A stretch of 50,556 bases of DNA from positions 1 through 50,556 of the forward strand of contig JAFEDH010000003.1 in assembly GCA_018241695.1 (NCBI GenBank), given 5' to 3'. The position numbers and the translations under genes are program-made. Shown piece after piece: positions 1 to 10,081 of this stretch (position 1 is its first letter; every line of letters begins with the position of its first letter). The notes below the pieces were generated by a model that saw only the letters and a list, made by a program, of their open reading frames with translations, did no database searches and was not told the DNA's origin. This stretch comes from Pseudomonadota bacterium. Lineage in GTDB: Bacteria; Pseudomonadota; Gammaproteobacteria; Burkholderiales; Rhodocyclaceae.

Positions 1-71
1 TATGGATGCCTAGTGTCGACTACGTAGTACCGTGCCGTTTCATAAATCGACTGGTTGTATGGGGAAATAAG

Positions 72-674
72 ATGAAAAAATTATTGGCAACGACGGCAGT
101 TCTGATGATGGGTCTTCCGTATCAGGCTGGCGCGGCCTCCTTTAATCAATATGCCAGTTCGGTTGTCGGCTTTTCGTCCCAATGGTCTACCGGGCCCTGG
201 AGTGCGGCCCAGGCCCTGGGGGCCCCGGATACGTTTGCCTACGGAGACATCGGAACGGCATGGGCGCCCGGACCTAAAAATGGAACGCTGGAATACCTTT
301 CTCTTGACTTTGCGACCCCGGTGTACTCGACGGGCGCGACGATTCGGGAAACCTATGGCAATGGTTTTGTCTACCAGATCGATGCAATCGATACGAACAG
401 TGGCTACCACACTGTCTGGAGCGGAACCGATCCCAGCCTGCCCGGTACCCCGGTTGATTTTTCCGTGACATGGGCCACTATGAGTTTTCAGACCGCTGGT
501 CTCAAGATTTATGTGAACACCAATCACAATCTGGATACATGGGAAGAAATCGATTCGGTGACGCTTTCGGGAGACCTCCTTGCGCCCGTGCCCGAACCCG
601 AGACTTATGCCATGCTCATGGCTGGCCTGGGTCTGCTGGGTGCGATGGCGAAGCGCAGGAAGCAGTCAACGTAA
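72..674 (+). CDS. PEP-CTERM sorting domain-containing exported protein
   Basis: Predicted 200-residue secreted protein. The start is placed at the ATG at 72, which opens a classic signal peptide (MKKLLATTAVLMMGLPYQAGA); an in-frame extension upstream looks non-coding. The body has no family I recognise and is rich in W, G and aromatic residues, suggesting an extracellular beta fold. The last 25 or so residues are a textbook PEP-CTERM tripartite signal: VPEPETYA, a hydrophobic helix, then the basic tail KRRKQ. In exosortase-bearing bacteria this signal directs processing at the inner membrane and export to the exopolysaccharide or surface. No exosortase lies in this window, so the sorting enzyme must be elsewhere. 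A hairpin terminator follows at 701. Function of the mature protein is unknown. Confidence 0.85.
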   Translation: MKKLLATTAVLMMGLPYQAGAASFNQYASSVVGFSSQWSTGPWSAAQALGAPDTFAYGDIGTAWAPGPKNGTLEYLSLDFATPVYSTGATIRETYGNGFVYQIDAIDTNSGYHTVWSGTDPSLPGTPVDFSVTWATMSFQTAGLKIYVNTNHNLDTWEEIDSVTLSGDLLAPVPEPETYAMLMAGLGLLGAMAKRRKQST

Positions 675-700
675 TCCTTGCTGGTTTGGATGTATACAGA

Positions 701-719
701 CCCCACTCTGGTGGGGTTT
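701..719 (+). terminator. Rho-independent terminator after the PEP-CTERM gene
   Basis: CCCCAC at 701-706, loop TCTG, GTGGGG at 711-716, then TTT. A 6-bp GC-rich stem with a short T run, 26 bp after the stop codon at 674. Confidence 0.7.
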
Positions 720-807
720 GTTGCTTTCAGAAATTGATTCCCGACCATGAACCTTCTGGAGATGGCAGTCATGGCGGGTTTGAATGAATGGTTTCACACG
801 ACACCTC

Positions 808-1233
808 ATGATCGTCCTCAATCTGATTTGTGATGCGGAGCATGCCTTCGATGGCTGGTTCGGCTCCGTCGATGCATTCGACACCCAGCAGGCCGATGGT
901 CTGGTGGAATGTCCCGTCTGTGGGAACAAGAAGATTGCACGCCTGCCTTCCGGCCCGCGCATTCTCAGGCATGGTGCTTCTTCCGCTGCTGCCGAGAAAG
1001 CGGAACCAACCCGGAATCCGATGGCCGGCGTCATCCAGGCATGGATGGAGGAGGCAGCCCGCAGCGAGGATGTCGCCGAGCGTTTTCCCGACGAAGCAAG
1101 GAAGATTCATTATGGCGAGAAACCGGCACGCCCCATCCGTGGCCGTGCAAGTACGGACCAGACCCTGGAACTGCTGGACGAAGGAATACCGGTCCTGCCT
1201 TTGCCATTTCCCGCCAAGGGCGAGATGCACTGA
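808..1233 (+). CDS. DUF1178 family protein
   Basis: A 141-residue protein of the proteobacterial DUF1178 family, whose function is unknown. The family begins with MIV-x-L-x-C and then an FDGWF block; here that is MIVLNLICDAEHAFDGWFGS, which fixes the start at the ATG at 808 and not at the in-frame ATG at 784. A CPVCG motif near residue 35-40 is the family zinc-ribbon-like feature. The middle is a low-complexity Ala/Pro/Arg linker and the C-terminal half ends with the usual hydrophobic LLDEGIPVLPLPFP block. Complete and of normal length for the family. The 224 bp between this gene and the next one hold no feature that I can support. Confidence 0.85.
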   Translation: MIVLNLICDAEHAFDGWFGSVDAFDTQQADGLVECPVCGNKKIARLPSGPRILRHGASSAAAEKAEPTRNPMAGVIQAWMEEAARSEDVAERFPDEARKIHYGEKPARPIRGRASTDQTLELLDEGIPVLPLPFPAKGEMH

Positions 1234-1457
1234 CCGCATCCTCCGGTAGTGCAGGATGCCGGTCGGTGAATGGCCTTCCATGTCTGCCATCACGATGCTC
1301 TCCCCGGTTGCCCCCCAGATCGGAAATGCCCTCACCAAGAACAGTACGGGCGTGGCGGAAACCATGACAGGCTGCTAGGGTCCAAGCAGCAGGATGTTTC
1401 CGGTTGTCCCGACTGTCATGCGTGGCCGGAGGGCAATGGGCATGGAGGAGGCAGGTC

Positions 1458-4400
1458 ATGAGTCCGCTTGTGGCGACGCCCCGGCAAACCACACTGGAAG
1501 AACGCTATACGTTGCCTTCCGGGCGGGTTTATCTCAACGGCTATCAAACGCTGGTGCGCCTGCTGCTGCTCCAGCAGGAAAGGGATCGTGCTGCGGGGCT
1601 GAATACCGCAGGCTTTGTCTCGGGCTATCGCGGCTCGCCACTGGGGGGGCTCGATCAGACGCTCTGGGGTGCCCGGTCGCAGCTGGATTCCCATGCCATC
1701 CGATTCCAGCCGGGTATCAACGAAGATATGGCGGCCACGGCGGTATGGGGCTCCCAGCAGGTCGGGCTCTTCCCCGGTGCCCGATATGATGGTGTGTTTG
1801 CCTTGTGGTACGGCAAGGGGCCGGGGGTCGACCGTTGTGGCGATGTTTTCCGCCATGCCAATGCCGCCGGCAGTGCACGCCACGGAGGTGTCCTGGTGGT
1901 GGCGGGCGACGACCACGGAGCCAAATCGTCCACCCTGCCGCATCAGACCGACCATGTGTTCAAGGCGGTGCTGATGCCCATCCTGGCGCCTGCGGGATTG
2001 CAGGAATATCTGGACCTTGGGTTGCATGGCTGGGCCTTGTCACGCTATTCGGGCTGCTGGGTGGCATTCAAGGCCGTGGCGGACACGGTGGAGACCTCGG
2101 CATCGGTAAGTATCGATCCGGAGCGCGTCAACATCGTTCTGCCCACGGACTTTGAAATGCCGATGGAGGGACTCAATATCCGCTGGCCCGATCCACCACT
2201 GGCGCAGGAGCAGCGGCTGCTCCATCACAAGCTGTATGCCGCGCTGGCCTACTGTCGGGCCAACCGGCTCAACCGGGTGGTGATGGATTCGCCCCGTCCC
2301 CGTCTGGGCATTCTCACCTCGGGGAAATCCTATCTCGATGTTCGTCAGGCGCTGGATGATCTGGGTATCGATGTGGCACTGGCGGCCCAGGTGGGTTTGC
2401 GTGTCTATAAGGCGGGCATGATCTGGCCCCTGGAGGCCGAAGGTGTGCGCCGTTTTGCCGAAGGGTTGGAAGAAATTCTGGTCGTCGAGGAAAAGCGCCA
2501 GTTTCTCGAATATCAACTGAAGGAAGAGCTCTACAACTGGCGTGAGGATGTGCGGCCACGGATCATCGGCAAATTCGACGAGAAGGGTGAATGGTCCCTG
2601 CTGCCCACTCACGATGGCCGTGTGGATCATGGCCAGTGGCTGTTGCCGGCTGCGGGAGAACTGACCCCCGCACTCATCGCTCGCGTTATCGCAGGCCGTA
2701 TCGGGCGCTACTTCACTTCCCCTGCCATGCGTGACCGTCTGGCATTCCTCGACACCAAGGAAAAAGCCCTCGCAGTGCGTGCCCCCATGCCGGATCGCCT
2801 GCCGGTGTTCTGTCCCGGCTGTCCCCACAACACCTCGACCCGTGTACCCGATGGTTCCCGCGCGACTGCCGGCATTGGCTGCCATTACATGGCCACCTGG
2901 CTGCCGGGACGCAGCACGGCCACTTTTTCCCACATGGGAGGCGAGGGCGTGGCCTGGGTCGGCCAGGCACCCTTTACCGAAACCCGTCATGTCTTTGCCA
3001 ATCTGGGGGATGGCACCTATTTCCATTCCGGCATTCTCGCCATCCGTCAGGCCGTGGCAGCAGGGATGACCATGACCTACAAGCTGCTCTACAACGACGC
3101 CGTCGCCATGACCGGCGGACAACCCCTGGATGGCAAACTCAGTGTGCCGGTGCTGGCACGCCAGCTGATCGCCGAAGGAATCGCGGGCCTGGTGGTGGTG
3201 ACCGACGGTACGCCGCGCAGCTATGCGGCAGATGATCTTCCCGCAGGAACACCGCTGCGCCATCGTGACACGCTGGATCAAATCCAGCGTGAACTGCGCG
3301 AAACGCCCGGAGTCACGGTGCTGATCTACGATCAGACCTGCGCCGCTGAAAAGCGCCGCCGCCGCAAGCGCCAGCGCTACTCCGATCCTCCGCTACGCAT
3401 GTTCATCAACGAGCGTGTGTGCGAAGATTGTGGTGATTGCAGCGAACAGTCGAACTGTATGGCGGTGGTGCCGGTGGATACCGCGTTTGGTCGCAAGCGG
3501 GCCATTGACCAATGGGCCTGCAACAAGGATTACACCTGCCTCAAGGGATTTTGTCCCAGCTTTGTCAGCGTTGAAGGTGGCCGACTGCGACGGGGCAGGG
3601 CCATCGAGGCGGAGGAGGGCGGCTGGCCGGTATTGCCGGTCCCGGCAATACCGGAGCTGAATGGCCCTTATGGGATCCTGGTAACCGGTGTTGGCGGTAC
3701 CGGCGTGGTCACCATCGGTGCCCTTGTCGGCATGGCCGCCCATCTCGACGGTCTGGGCGTGACCGTGCTGGATATGACGGGGCTGGCACAGAAGGGGGGC
3801 GCCGTGTTTTCCCATGTTCGTCTTGCACCACAACCGGATCAGCTTCATGCCAGCCGGATCGCCCACGGCGAAGCCGATGTGCTGATCGGCGGTGATCTCG
3901 TGGTCAGCGCCGGTATCGAGGCACTGACCAAGGTACGGGTCGGGCATACACAGGCCGTGGTGAACCGCGCCGAAACGCCGACCCTGGAATTCATTCACGA
4001 CCCCGACTGCGGTTTTCCCCGTGCCAGCATGGAAAGCGCTATCACGGATGCGGTTGGCCCCGATCGGGTCCGCTTTGTCGATGCCACCGCGCTGACCACG
4101 GCGCTAGCGGGAGACGAAATTGCCACCAATATCTTTCTGCTTGGTATGAGCTGGCAGATGGGCCTGATACCGGTCAGCGCGGAATCTCTGGATCAGGCGC
4201 TGGCGCTGAACGCCACTGCGCTGGATCTCAACCGCAGGGCTTTCCTCTGGGGGCGGCGCGCTGCCTGCGATCCGGCAGCGGTACAGCACCGGGCATGGCC
4301 CGCCGATCCGGTTCCCCTGCAACCGGTCACGGTGGAGACGGAGATTGCACGGTTCGCTCTGGAACTGGAGGCGTATCGGGATGCGGATTATGCCCAGCGT

Positions 4401-5003
4401 TATCGCCATCGCATGGCACGGATTGCGCAATGGGAGCGCCCGACCGGAGCCACGCGCTTGCTCGAAGCGGTAGCCGGCAACTATTTCAAGCTGCTTGCCT
4501 ACAAGGACGAATATGAAGTGGCCCGTCTGTTTTCCGGCACGGATTTCCGTTCCCGGCTGGATGCTGTTTTCGAGGGGGATTACCGGATCGCCTACCACTT
4601 CGCCATTCCCCTTCTGGGGGGAAAGCCGGATCGGGAAGGCCGGTTCCGTAAACGTCGCTATGGCGCATGGATGGGGCGAGTGCTCACGGTGCTGGCCAGG
4701 CTCAAGTGTCTGCGTGGCACGCGGTGGGATGTATTTGGCTACAGCAGGGAACGCCGCCAGGAACGGCAGTGGATCGCCGACTATGAAGCCGATCTGGAGC
4801 AGATCATCGCTGCACGTCCGGAGGATGTCATCGAGATCGCAATCGAACTTGCCCGGCTGCCCGAACGATTGCGGGGGTACGGTGCGATCAAGGCCCGTGC
4901 CGGTGAAAGCATGGCGCGGCAGCGGGCGGAACTGCTGCAACGATTGAGCGAGGCATCGATCGCAGCTCCTCCGGCACAGCAACGCCTGCGCGCGGTTGGC
5001 TAG
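1458..5003 (+). CDS. Indolepyruvate ferredoxin oxidoreductase, fused alpha/beta-type subunits
   Basis: Large 1181-residue 2-oxoacid:ferredoxin oxidoreductase of the aerobic proteobacterial fused type. These enzymes decarboxylate arylpyruvates such as indolepyruvate to acyl-CoA with TPP, CoA and an electron acceptor. Visible order: an N-terminal pyrimidine-binding half with SGYRGSPLGG near residue 50; the FCPGCPHNTS block before the TPP-binding core, with GDGTYFHSG; a cysteine-rich Fe-S segment (CEDCGDCSEQSNC, later CNKDYTCLKGFC); then a C-terminal gamma-type domain starting at GILVTGVGGTGVVTIG. The ATG at 1458 has GGAGGAGG just upstream and fits better than an upstream in-frame start. The stop codon overlaps the stop of the convergent rluA-like gene within the palindrome CTAG. 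Substrate is inferred from family only. Confidence 0.9.
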   Translation: MSPLVATPRQTTLEERYTLPSGRVYLNGYQTLVRLLLLQQERDRAAGLNTAGFVSGYRGSPLGGLDQTLWGARSQLDSHAIRFQPGINEDMAATAVWGSQQVGLFPGARYDGVFALWYGKGPGVDRCGDVFRHANAAGSARHGGVLVVAGDDHGAKSSTLPHQTDHVFKAVLMPILAPAGLQEYLDLGLHGWALSRYSGCWVAFKAVADTVETSASVSIDPERVNIVLPTDFEMPMEGLNIRWPDPPLAQEQRLLHHKLYAALAYCRANRLNRVVMDSPRPRLGILTSGKSYLDVRQALDDLGIDVALAAQVGLRVYKAGMIWPLEAEGVRRFAEGLEEILVVEEKRQFLEYQLKEELYNWREDVRPRIIGKFDEKGEWSLLPTHDGRVDHGQWLLPAAGELTPALIARVIAGRIGRYFTSPAMRDRLAFLDTKEKALAVRAPMPDRLPVFCPGCPHNTSTRVPDGSRATAGIGCHYMATWLPGRSTATFSHMGGEGVAWVGQAPFTETRHVFANLGDGTYFHSGILAIRQAVAAGMTMTYKLLYNDAVAMTGGQPLDGKLSVPVLARQLIAEGIAGLVVVTDGTPRSYAADDLPAGTPLRHRDTLDQIQRELRETPGVTVLIYDQTCAAEKRRRRKRQRYSDPPLRMFINERVCEDCGDCSEQSNCMAVVPVDTAFGRKRAIDQWACNKDYTCLKGFCPSFVSVEGGRLRRGRAIEAEEGGWPVLPVPAIPELNGPYGILVTGVGGTGVVTIGALVGMAAHLDGLGVTVLDMTGLAQKGGAVFSHVRLAPQPDQLHASRIAHGEADVLIGGDLVVSAGIEALTKVRVGHTQAVVNRAETPTLEFIHDPDCGFPRASMESAITDAVGPDRVRFVDATALTTALAGDEIATNIFLLGMSWQMGLIPVSAESLDQALALNATALDLNRRAFLWGRRAACDPAAVQHRAWPADPVPLQPVTVETEIARFALELEAYRDADYAQRYRHRMARIAQWERPTGATRLLEAVAGNYFKLLAYKDEYEVARLFSGTDFRSRLDAVFEGDYRIAYHFAIPLLGGKPDREGRFRKRRYGAWMGRVLTVLARLKCLRGTRWDVFGYSRERRQERQWIADYEADLEQIIAARPEDVIEIAIELARLPERLRGYGAIKARAGESMARQRAELLQRLSEASIAAPPAQQRLRAVG

Positions 5004-5731
5004 AACGGGGGAGGGGAGTCCACCCGGACCGGTTTGCCCGTGACCGGATTGGGGAATTCGATGAGGCAGGCATGAAGCATCAGCCGCGCGGATGCTTCGC
5101 GGGATTCACGGGTTCCATAGAGATCATCACCGAGGATCGGGTACCCCAGATACTCCAGATGGACTCTCAACTGATGGGAGCGGCCTGTGACCGGTTCGAG
5201 TTCCACGCGGGAAGAGCGGGATGTCTCGTCGATTGACAATACCCGATAGCGCGTCAGGCTGGGGCGTCCCGCCTGGAGATCAATTTTCTGTCTGGGGCGA
5301 TTGGGCCAGTCGACGCAGAGTGGCTGATTGATTTCTCCTTCCATCGGCCCGGTCCAGACGCCATGGACCCGCGCCTGGTAATGCTTGCTGACACGGCGCT
5401 CCTGGAACAGCACGCTCAACCGGCTCTGATTTTGAGGGCCACGGGCCATGACCACGATGCCTGAGGTGGCCAGATCGAGCCGATGCACGATCATCGCGTC
5501 GGGAAACTCCATTTGTACCCGGCTCAGCAGACAGTCGGAACGATCATCTCCACGGCCAGGAACCGTGAGCAGTCCAGCGGCCTTGTCCAGTACCAGCAAT
5601 TGGCGGGAAACATGCAAAACCCGAAAACCCGGCCACTCTGGCGGGCGATACTGAAATTCGCTCACGGGAAGCGCCGGGATTGAAAGGTGGGATGAGGACT
5701 CAAGGCAAGGCAGTTGCAGAGCGCACGGCAT
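5000..5731 (-). CDS. rluA: RluA-family RNA pseudouridine synthase
   Basis: Pseudouridine synthase of the RluA type, which isomerises specific uridines in 23S rRNA and/or tRNA. The catalytic motif HRLDLATSG carries the invariant Asp near residue 105, and the RxxHQLRVH motif (GRSHQLRVH) near residue 185 is present. There is no N-terminal S4 domain, and the short length (243 residues, or 221 from the GTG at 5665) matches E. coli RluA better than the longer RluC/RluD. The first 22 residues look non-conserved; FQYRPPEWPGFRVLH aligns with the start of RluA, so the GTG at 5665 may be the true start. Convergent with the oxidoreductase gene, sharing a 4-bp stop overlap. Target nucleotide is not provable from sequence. 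Confidence 0.85.
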   Translation of the reverse strand: MPCALQLPCLESSSHLSIPALPVSEFQYRPPEWPGFRVLHVSRQLLVLDKAAGLLTVPGRGDDRSDCLLSRVQMEFPDAMIVHRLDLATSGIVVMARGPQNQSRLSVLFQERRVSKHYQARVHGVWTGPMEGEINQPLCVDWPNRPRQKIDLQAGRPSLTRYRVLSIDETSRSSRVELEPVTGRSHQLRVHLEYLGYPILGDDLYGTRESREASARLMLHACLIEFPNPVTGKPVRVDSPPPF

Positions 5732-5801
5732 CGGAAGCGTGGAATTCTACAGGGCCGACACCATCTCTTCCCGGGCGTGCAACGCCTGCGTCTGGATAGT
5801 T

Positions 5802-8800
5802 TCAGGGATCGAAGCCGGAAACCTGGAGTTCCTCGTCCTCGGGAATGGCATGAAGTGGCCGCCGCTGGGCCCATGCGTAGACAACGGGCAGCACCATCAG
5901 GGTCAGGGCCGTGGTGGTGATCATCCCGCCCACGATCACCAATGCCAGAGGACGTTGAGCCTGGGAGCCGATTGCGTGCGACAGGGCCGCCGGTAAGAGC
6001 CCGAGACCGGCCAGCATCGCTGTCATCAGCACGGGGCGCAGCCGCATGCCGGAGCCTTCGAGAATCGCCTGTCGCAGTTCGATGCCAGGTTGCTCCCTGA
6101 GATTCTTGATATAGGAAATCAGGATCACTCCATCCTGGATGGCAATTCCGAAAAGAGACAGGAATCCGATTCCGGCGGAGATGGAGAGTTCTTCGCCGCT
6201 GAGGTAGAGCGCGGCGATGCCGCCAATGGTGGCGAAGGGCACATTCAGCAGCACCAGCCCGGCATCCCGGGTGTTTCCAAACGTGGCATAGAGCAGCAGG
6301 AAAATGGTGAGCAGCGTCAGGGGGATCACGATGGCGAGTTTTTGCTGCGCCTCCTTCATCTGGTTGAATTGCCCATCCCACTGGATGTGATAGCCGCGGG
6401 GCAGGCTGACTTTTTCATTGACCAGTTTCTGCGCCTCGGCGACGGCGGAACCCAGATCGCGATCCCGCACACCGAACTTGACGGCGATGTATCGCTGTGC
6501 GGTTTCACGATAAATGAAGAAAGGACCATCGGTGATCTCGACGCGTGCCACCATGCTCAGGGGAACATGCTGCCCATCCGGGGTATCAACCAGAAGATTG
6601 CGGATTTTTTCAAGATCGTTGCGGTTCGGCTGCGGAAAGCGGACCGTCAGATCGAAGCTGCGCTCGCCTTCCAGGATAGTGGTTGCCGCATTTCCACCGA
6701 TCGCATTGACCACGATATTTTCAACATCGGAAACGTTGACGCCGAACCTTGCTGCGGCGCTGCGATCGACCGTCACATTCAGCGTGGGTTGCCCCAGTTC
6801 ACGGAAGACGCCCACGTCAACGATGCCTGGAACGGATTTGAGAATGCTTTCGATGCGAGTTGCTTTCCGGTCAAGCTGCTCGATATCCTCGCCGAAAATT
6901 TTTACCGAGTTCTCTCCCTTCACACCCGAAAGCGCTTCCGCCACATTGTCCTGGATATATTGGGAAAAGTTGTATGCGATACCGGGTATGCGTTTGAGAT
7001 AGGCCTCGATTCTGCGCACGATATCATCACGGGTGACATTTTTCGGCCAGGCATCGGGGTTCTTGAACAGCGCTGAAAATTCCAGATTGAATACGCCAGT
7101 GGAATCGGTCCCGTCGTCGGGGCGGCCGATCTGGACGGAGACGGTCTGGATTTCCGGTTGCTGGTGCAGGTATGTCCTGATGTTGCTTGCAATGTCGGAT
7201 GAGTATTTCAGATCGACCGTGTTGGGCAGGGTGACCCGGATCCACAGGTTGTTTTCATCAAGCGTCGGCAGAAAACTGGTGCCAAGATGGAATGCGCCCA
7301 CCATTGCGATCACAAAAGCGAGAAGTGCGCTCCCCAGCACGGCCCTGGGATGGTCAAGCAGATAATTCAACAAGGGTTCGTAGCGTTTCTGCAACCACAA
7401 GACAAAACGTGGCGCATGGTGCGTGGTGTTTCCCTTGAATAGCCACGAACTCGCCGCAGGCACGAAGAGCAGGGCAAGAACGATGGATGCCATGAGCGCA
7501 AGCCCCATCGTCATGGCCATGGGGTGAAAAATCTTGCCTTCCACTCCACCGAGAATAAATAGCGGAGAGTAGGCGGTGATGATGATTCCGGTAGAGAAAA
7601 TCATCGCCCGCTGCACCTCCGATGTCGCACTGATGATGGAGGGCCAGAGGTGATGCTTGCCTTCCTCAAGCTTGCTCATGATATTTTCGATGACAATCAC
7701 GGCGGCATCGACAATCAGGCCGAAATCGATCGCGCCCAGCGAAATGAGATTGGCCGGCACCTTGAAAAGGTGCATGCCGATGAACGAAACACAGAGCGCC
7801 AGAGGAATCACGGCAGCCACCGCTGCGGCTGCCCGCAGCTTGCCGAGAAAGGCATAGAGCACGATCAGCACCAGCGAAATGCCGAAGAACAGCGCATGGG
7901 CGACGGTGTGTGTTGTCAGGTCGAGCAGGCTTTGCCGGTCGTAGAACGGGATGATCTTCATTCCCTCGGGCAGCCAGCCGCTCGCGTTGATTTCCTGGAT
8001 GCGTTTTTTCACACGGTCCAGCATTTCCGTCGCATTACCACCCCGGCGCATCAGCACGATGCCTTCCACGGTTTCGTCCTTGTCGTTGAACTGGACCTGA
8101 CCCAGCCGGGGAGCGTGGCCGATGGTGACTTCCGCGATATCGCCCACCCGTACGGCAACACCCTGGTTCACCGCAACGACGACATTGCGGATATCGTCAA
8201 GTGTCTGGATCAGGCCCACGCCGCGGACGACATAACGCTGCTCTCCCGCGGTGACCGCATCTCCACCCACGTTGGCGTTGGCATTGGTAAGCGCCGTGGT
8301 GAGCTGCGCAAGGGATACGCCGTATGCCTGAAGCCTGTCCGGCAGGGGGCGGACCTGATATTGCTTGACCACGCCGCCAAAGCCGGAAATGTCGGCAACA
8401 CCGGGTACGGTCTTGAGCCACTTGTAAATATCCCAGTCCTGATAGGACTTGATCGTCATCAGATCATGGCGATCACTCTCGACCCGGTAGCGCAGCACCT
8501 CGCCGAGTGCATCGGCATCCGGGCTGAGCTGGGGCTGGATGTTCTGGGGGATGTTGGCAGATGCCAGATATTGCTGCACATTGGTCCGGGCCCGGAATGC
8601 ATCCGTTCCCTCATGAAACTGCAGGGTGACCACGGAAAGGCCGAACAGGGAAACCGAACGGAGCGATTTGATATCGGGGACGCCTGCCAGCGAAACTTCA
8701 ATCGGAATCGTCAGGTTCCGTTCGATCTCCAGGGTGCTGCGCCCCGGCCACTGGGTGATGATCTGGACGTTGAGCGGGGAAATATTGGGATACGGTTCGA

Positions 8801-8915
8801 TCGGTAGCCGGGAAAAGGACCAGGTGCCCAGTATGGCCAGGCCGATACAAAGCATCAGGATGATGGCCCTGCGCCGCAGGACCTGATGAATCAGCTCATT
8901 GGTAAAGCGCTTCAT
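5802..8915 (-). CDS. Heavy-metal efflux RND pump, CzcA family
   Basis: Inner-membrane proton/metal antiporter of the HME-RND family, 1037 residues with the usual duplicated architecture: one N-terminal helix, a large periplasmic loop, TM2-6, a second loop, and TM8-12. TM4 has IDFGLIVDAAVIVIEN, the DFG-x3-D-x6-E pattern of divalent-cation exporters such as CzcA. Cu+/Ag+ pumps such as CusA lack the first Asp, so Zn/Co/Cd/Ni is more likely than Cu, by inference. The ATG at 8915 is preferred; a TTG at 8924 would add three residues. The gene is last in an operon with an adaptor (gap 19 bp) and an outer membrane factor. No regulator is adjacent. Confidence 0.9.
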   Translation of the reverse strand: MKRFTNELIHQVLRRRAIILMLCIGLAILGTWSFSRLPIEPYPNISPLNVQIITQWPGRSTLEIERNLTIPIEVSLAGVPDIKSLRSVSLFGLSVVTLQFHEGTDAFRARTNVQQYLASANIPQNIQPQLSPDADALGEVLRYRVESDRHDLMTIKSYQDWDIYKWLKTVPGVADISGFGGVVKQYQVRPLPDRLQAYGVSLAQLTTALTNANANVGGDAVTAGEQRYVVRGVGLIQTLDDIRNVVVAVNQGVAVRVGDIAEVTIGHAPRLGQVQFNDKDETVEGIVLMRRGGNATEMLDRVKKRIQEINASGWLPEGMKIIPFYDRQSLLDLTTHTVAHALFFGISLVLIVLYAFLGKLRAAAAVAAVIPLALCVSFIGMHLFKVPANLISLGAIDFGLIVDAAVIVIENIMSKLEEGKHHLWPSIISATSEVQRAMIFSTGIIITAYSPLFILGGVEGKIFHPMAMTMGLALMASIVLALLFVPAASSWLFKGNTTHHAPRFVLWLQKRYEPLLNYLLDHPRAVLGSALLAFVIAMVGAFHLGTSFLPTLDENNLWIRVTLPNTVDLKYSSDIASNIRTYLHQQPEIQTVSVQIGRPDDGTDSTGVFNLEFSALFKNPDAWPKNVTRDDIVRRIEAYLKRIPGIAYNFSQYIQDNVAEALSGVKGENSVKIFGEDIEQLDRKATRIESILKSVPGIVDVGVFRELGQPTLNVTVDRSAAARFGVNVSDVENIVVNAIGGNAATTILEGERSFDLTVRFPQPNRNDLEKIRNLLVDTPDGQHVPLSMVARVEITDGPFFIYRETAQRYIAVKFGVRDRDLGSAVAEAQKLVNEKVSLPRGYHIQWDGQFNQMKEAQQKLAIVIPLTLLTIFLLLYATFGNTRDAGLVLLNVPFATIGGIAALYLSGEELSISAGIGFLSLFGIAIQDGVILISYIKNLREQPGIELRQAILEGSGMRLRPVLMTAMLAGLGLLPAALSHAIGSQAQRPLALVIVGGMITTTALTLMVLPVVYAWAQRRPLHAIPEDEELQVSGFDP

Positions 8916-8934
8916 GATGTACAAGCTACCGGAT

Positions 8935-10062
8935 CTATTGTGCGCTGATCGCTTCGCTGATCAGGGAAGCACCTTCCACAACGATCCTGTCCCCTGCGGA
9001 CAAGCCGGAAAGTACGGCGAGCTGGTCATTGCTGGCGAGAGTGTCGGTAGTGACTTTCTGCCGCCGGAACAATTTTTCCGAAAGTTTCACAATGACGTAC
9101 TGATCCTGCCTGATCGATATCACCGCCGATTTCGGTACGACGATGGCATCACGTGTCCCGAGGCTCACGCTGGCCAGCGCAAAGACCTCGGGGCGTAGAG
9201 ATCCATCGCTGTTTTCCACAGTACAGCGGACCGGCAGTGTATGAGTCACGGGGTCGATGGTCGTGCCGATGAAATTGACCCGGCCTTCGAACTTGCGCCC
9301 GGGCAGCGCGGGGACCTCCAGTTGCAGAATTTGTCCAGCCTTGATGCGTGCATAGTCCTGTTCGTAAATATTGCCTACGAACCAGATGTGGGACGTGTCG
9401 GAAACAGTCATGAAATTGTCGCCGACATTGAGAAATGCGCCGGGGTCCATATTCCGCTTGGTCACTGTTCCCGCGATGGGCGCCCGCAATGGTAGGTGGG
9501 TTTCGATCACGCCGCTGTTTTCGATCCGGGCAATGTCGTCACGATCCCCCCCCAGAACCAGGATGCGGTTTCTGGCGGCATCTTCGGTTGCCTTGGCATC
9601 CTCGGCCAGATCGGTTTGTTTCGCGGATTGAAGCGTGCGATAGGTATTGTGAGCCAGCTGCAGCTCTTTTTGCGCGGATATCCAGTCGGGGCTGTAGAGA
9701 TAGGCGAGAGGCTGTCCCGCCGCTACTTTTGCGCCTTCGAACACCGCGATCCTGTCGAGCCGGCCAGCCACTCTTGAGGACACCAGGTGCAGGTGTTCCG
9801 CATCGAAGGCGAACTTCCCCGAAATCCTGAAGGTATCTGGAATCGATGCGGTTTTCACTTCAGCGGTCTTGATGAAATCGCTGGAAAACCCGGAGGAGGG
9901 GGCAGTCCACTCATCTCCGGGCCTGGCTGTGGATTTTGCCGGATTCGTCGATACACGAGCCGGTACCGGCTCGGTTTTCTGCAGGAGGCTATTGGCGATC
10001 AGACCAATGCCGATGCCCGCACCGACCAGAACCACAGGGCGAAAGAAGCGATTGAATGACAT
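8935..10062 (-). CDS. Efflux RND periplasmic adaptor (membrane fusion protein), CzcB/CusB type
   Basis: Membrane-fusion protein of 375 residues that bridges the RND pump and the outer membrane channel. It starts with a short cytoplasmic segment and one membrane helix (VVLVGAGIGIGLIA, about residues 11-25), then a periplasmic body: a barrel-sandwich/lipoyl half (GRLDRIAVFEGAKVAAGQPLAYLYSPD), a helical hairpin (about residues 130-175), the second lipoyl half (LRAPIAGTVTKRNMDPGAFL), and C-terminal beta-barrel domains. No His/Met-rich N-terminal metal-binding stretch is visible, unlike CzcB or CusF-linked systems. Second gene of the efflux operon, 19 bp from each neighbour, so co-transcribed. Confidence 0.9.
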   Translation of the reverse strand: MSFNRFFRPVVLVGAGIGIGLIANSLLQKTEPVPARVSTNPAKSTARPGDEWTAPSSGFSSDFIKTAEVKTASIPDTFRISGKFAFDAEHLHLVSSRVAGRLDRIAVFEGAKVAAGQPLAYLYSPDWISAQKELQLAHNTYRTLQSAKQTDLAEDAKATEDAARNRILVLGGDRDDIARIENSGVIETHLPLRAPIAGTVTKRNMDPGAFLNVGDNFMTVSDTSHIWFVGNIYEQDYARIKAGQILQLEVPALPGRKFEGRVNFIGTTIDPVTHTLPVRCTVENSDGSLRPEVFALASVSLGTRDAIVVPKSAVISIRQDQYVIVKLSEKLFRRQKVTTDTLASNDQLAVLSGLSAGDRIVVEGASLISEAISAQ

Positions 10063-10081
10063 GGTTGATTTTTATTGGCTG

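Noticed and set aside
784..807. Longer start for the DUF1178 protein
   Set aside because: The family begins MIV-x-L-x-C; the eight extra residues are not part of it.
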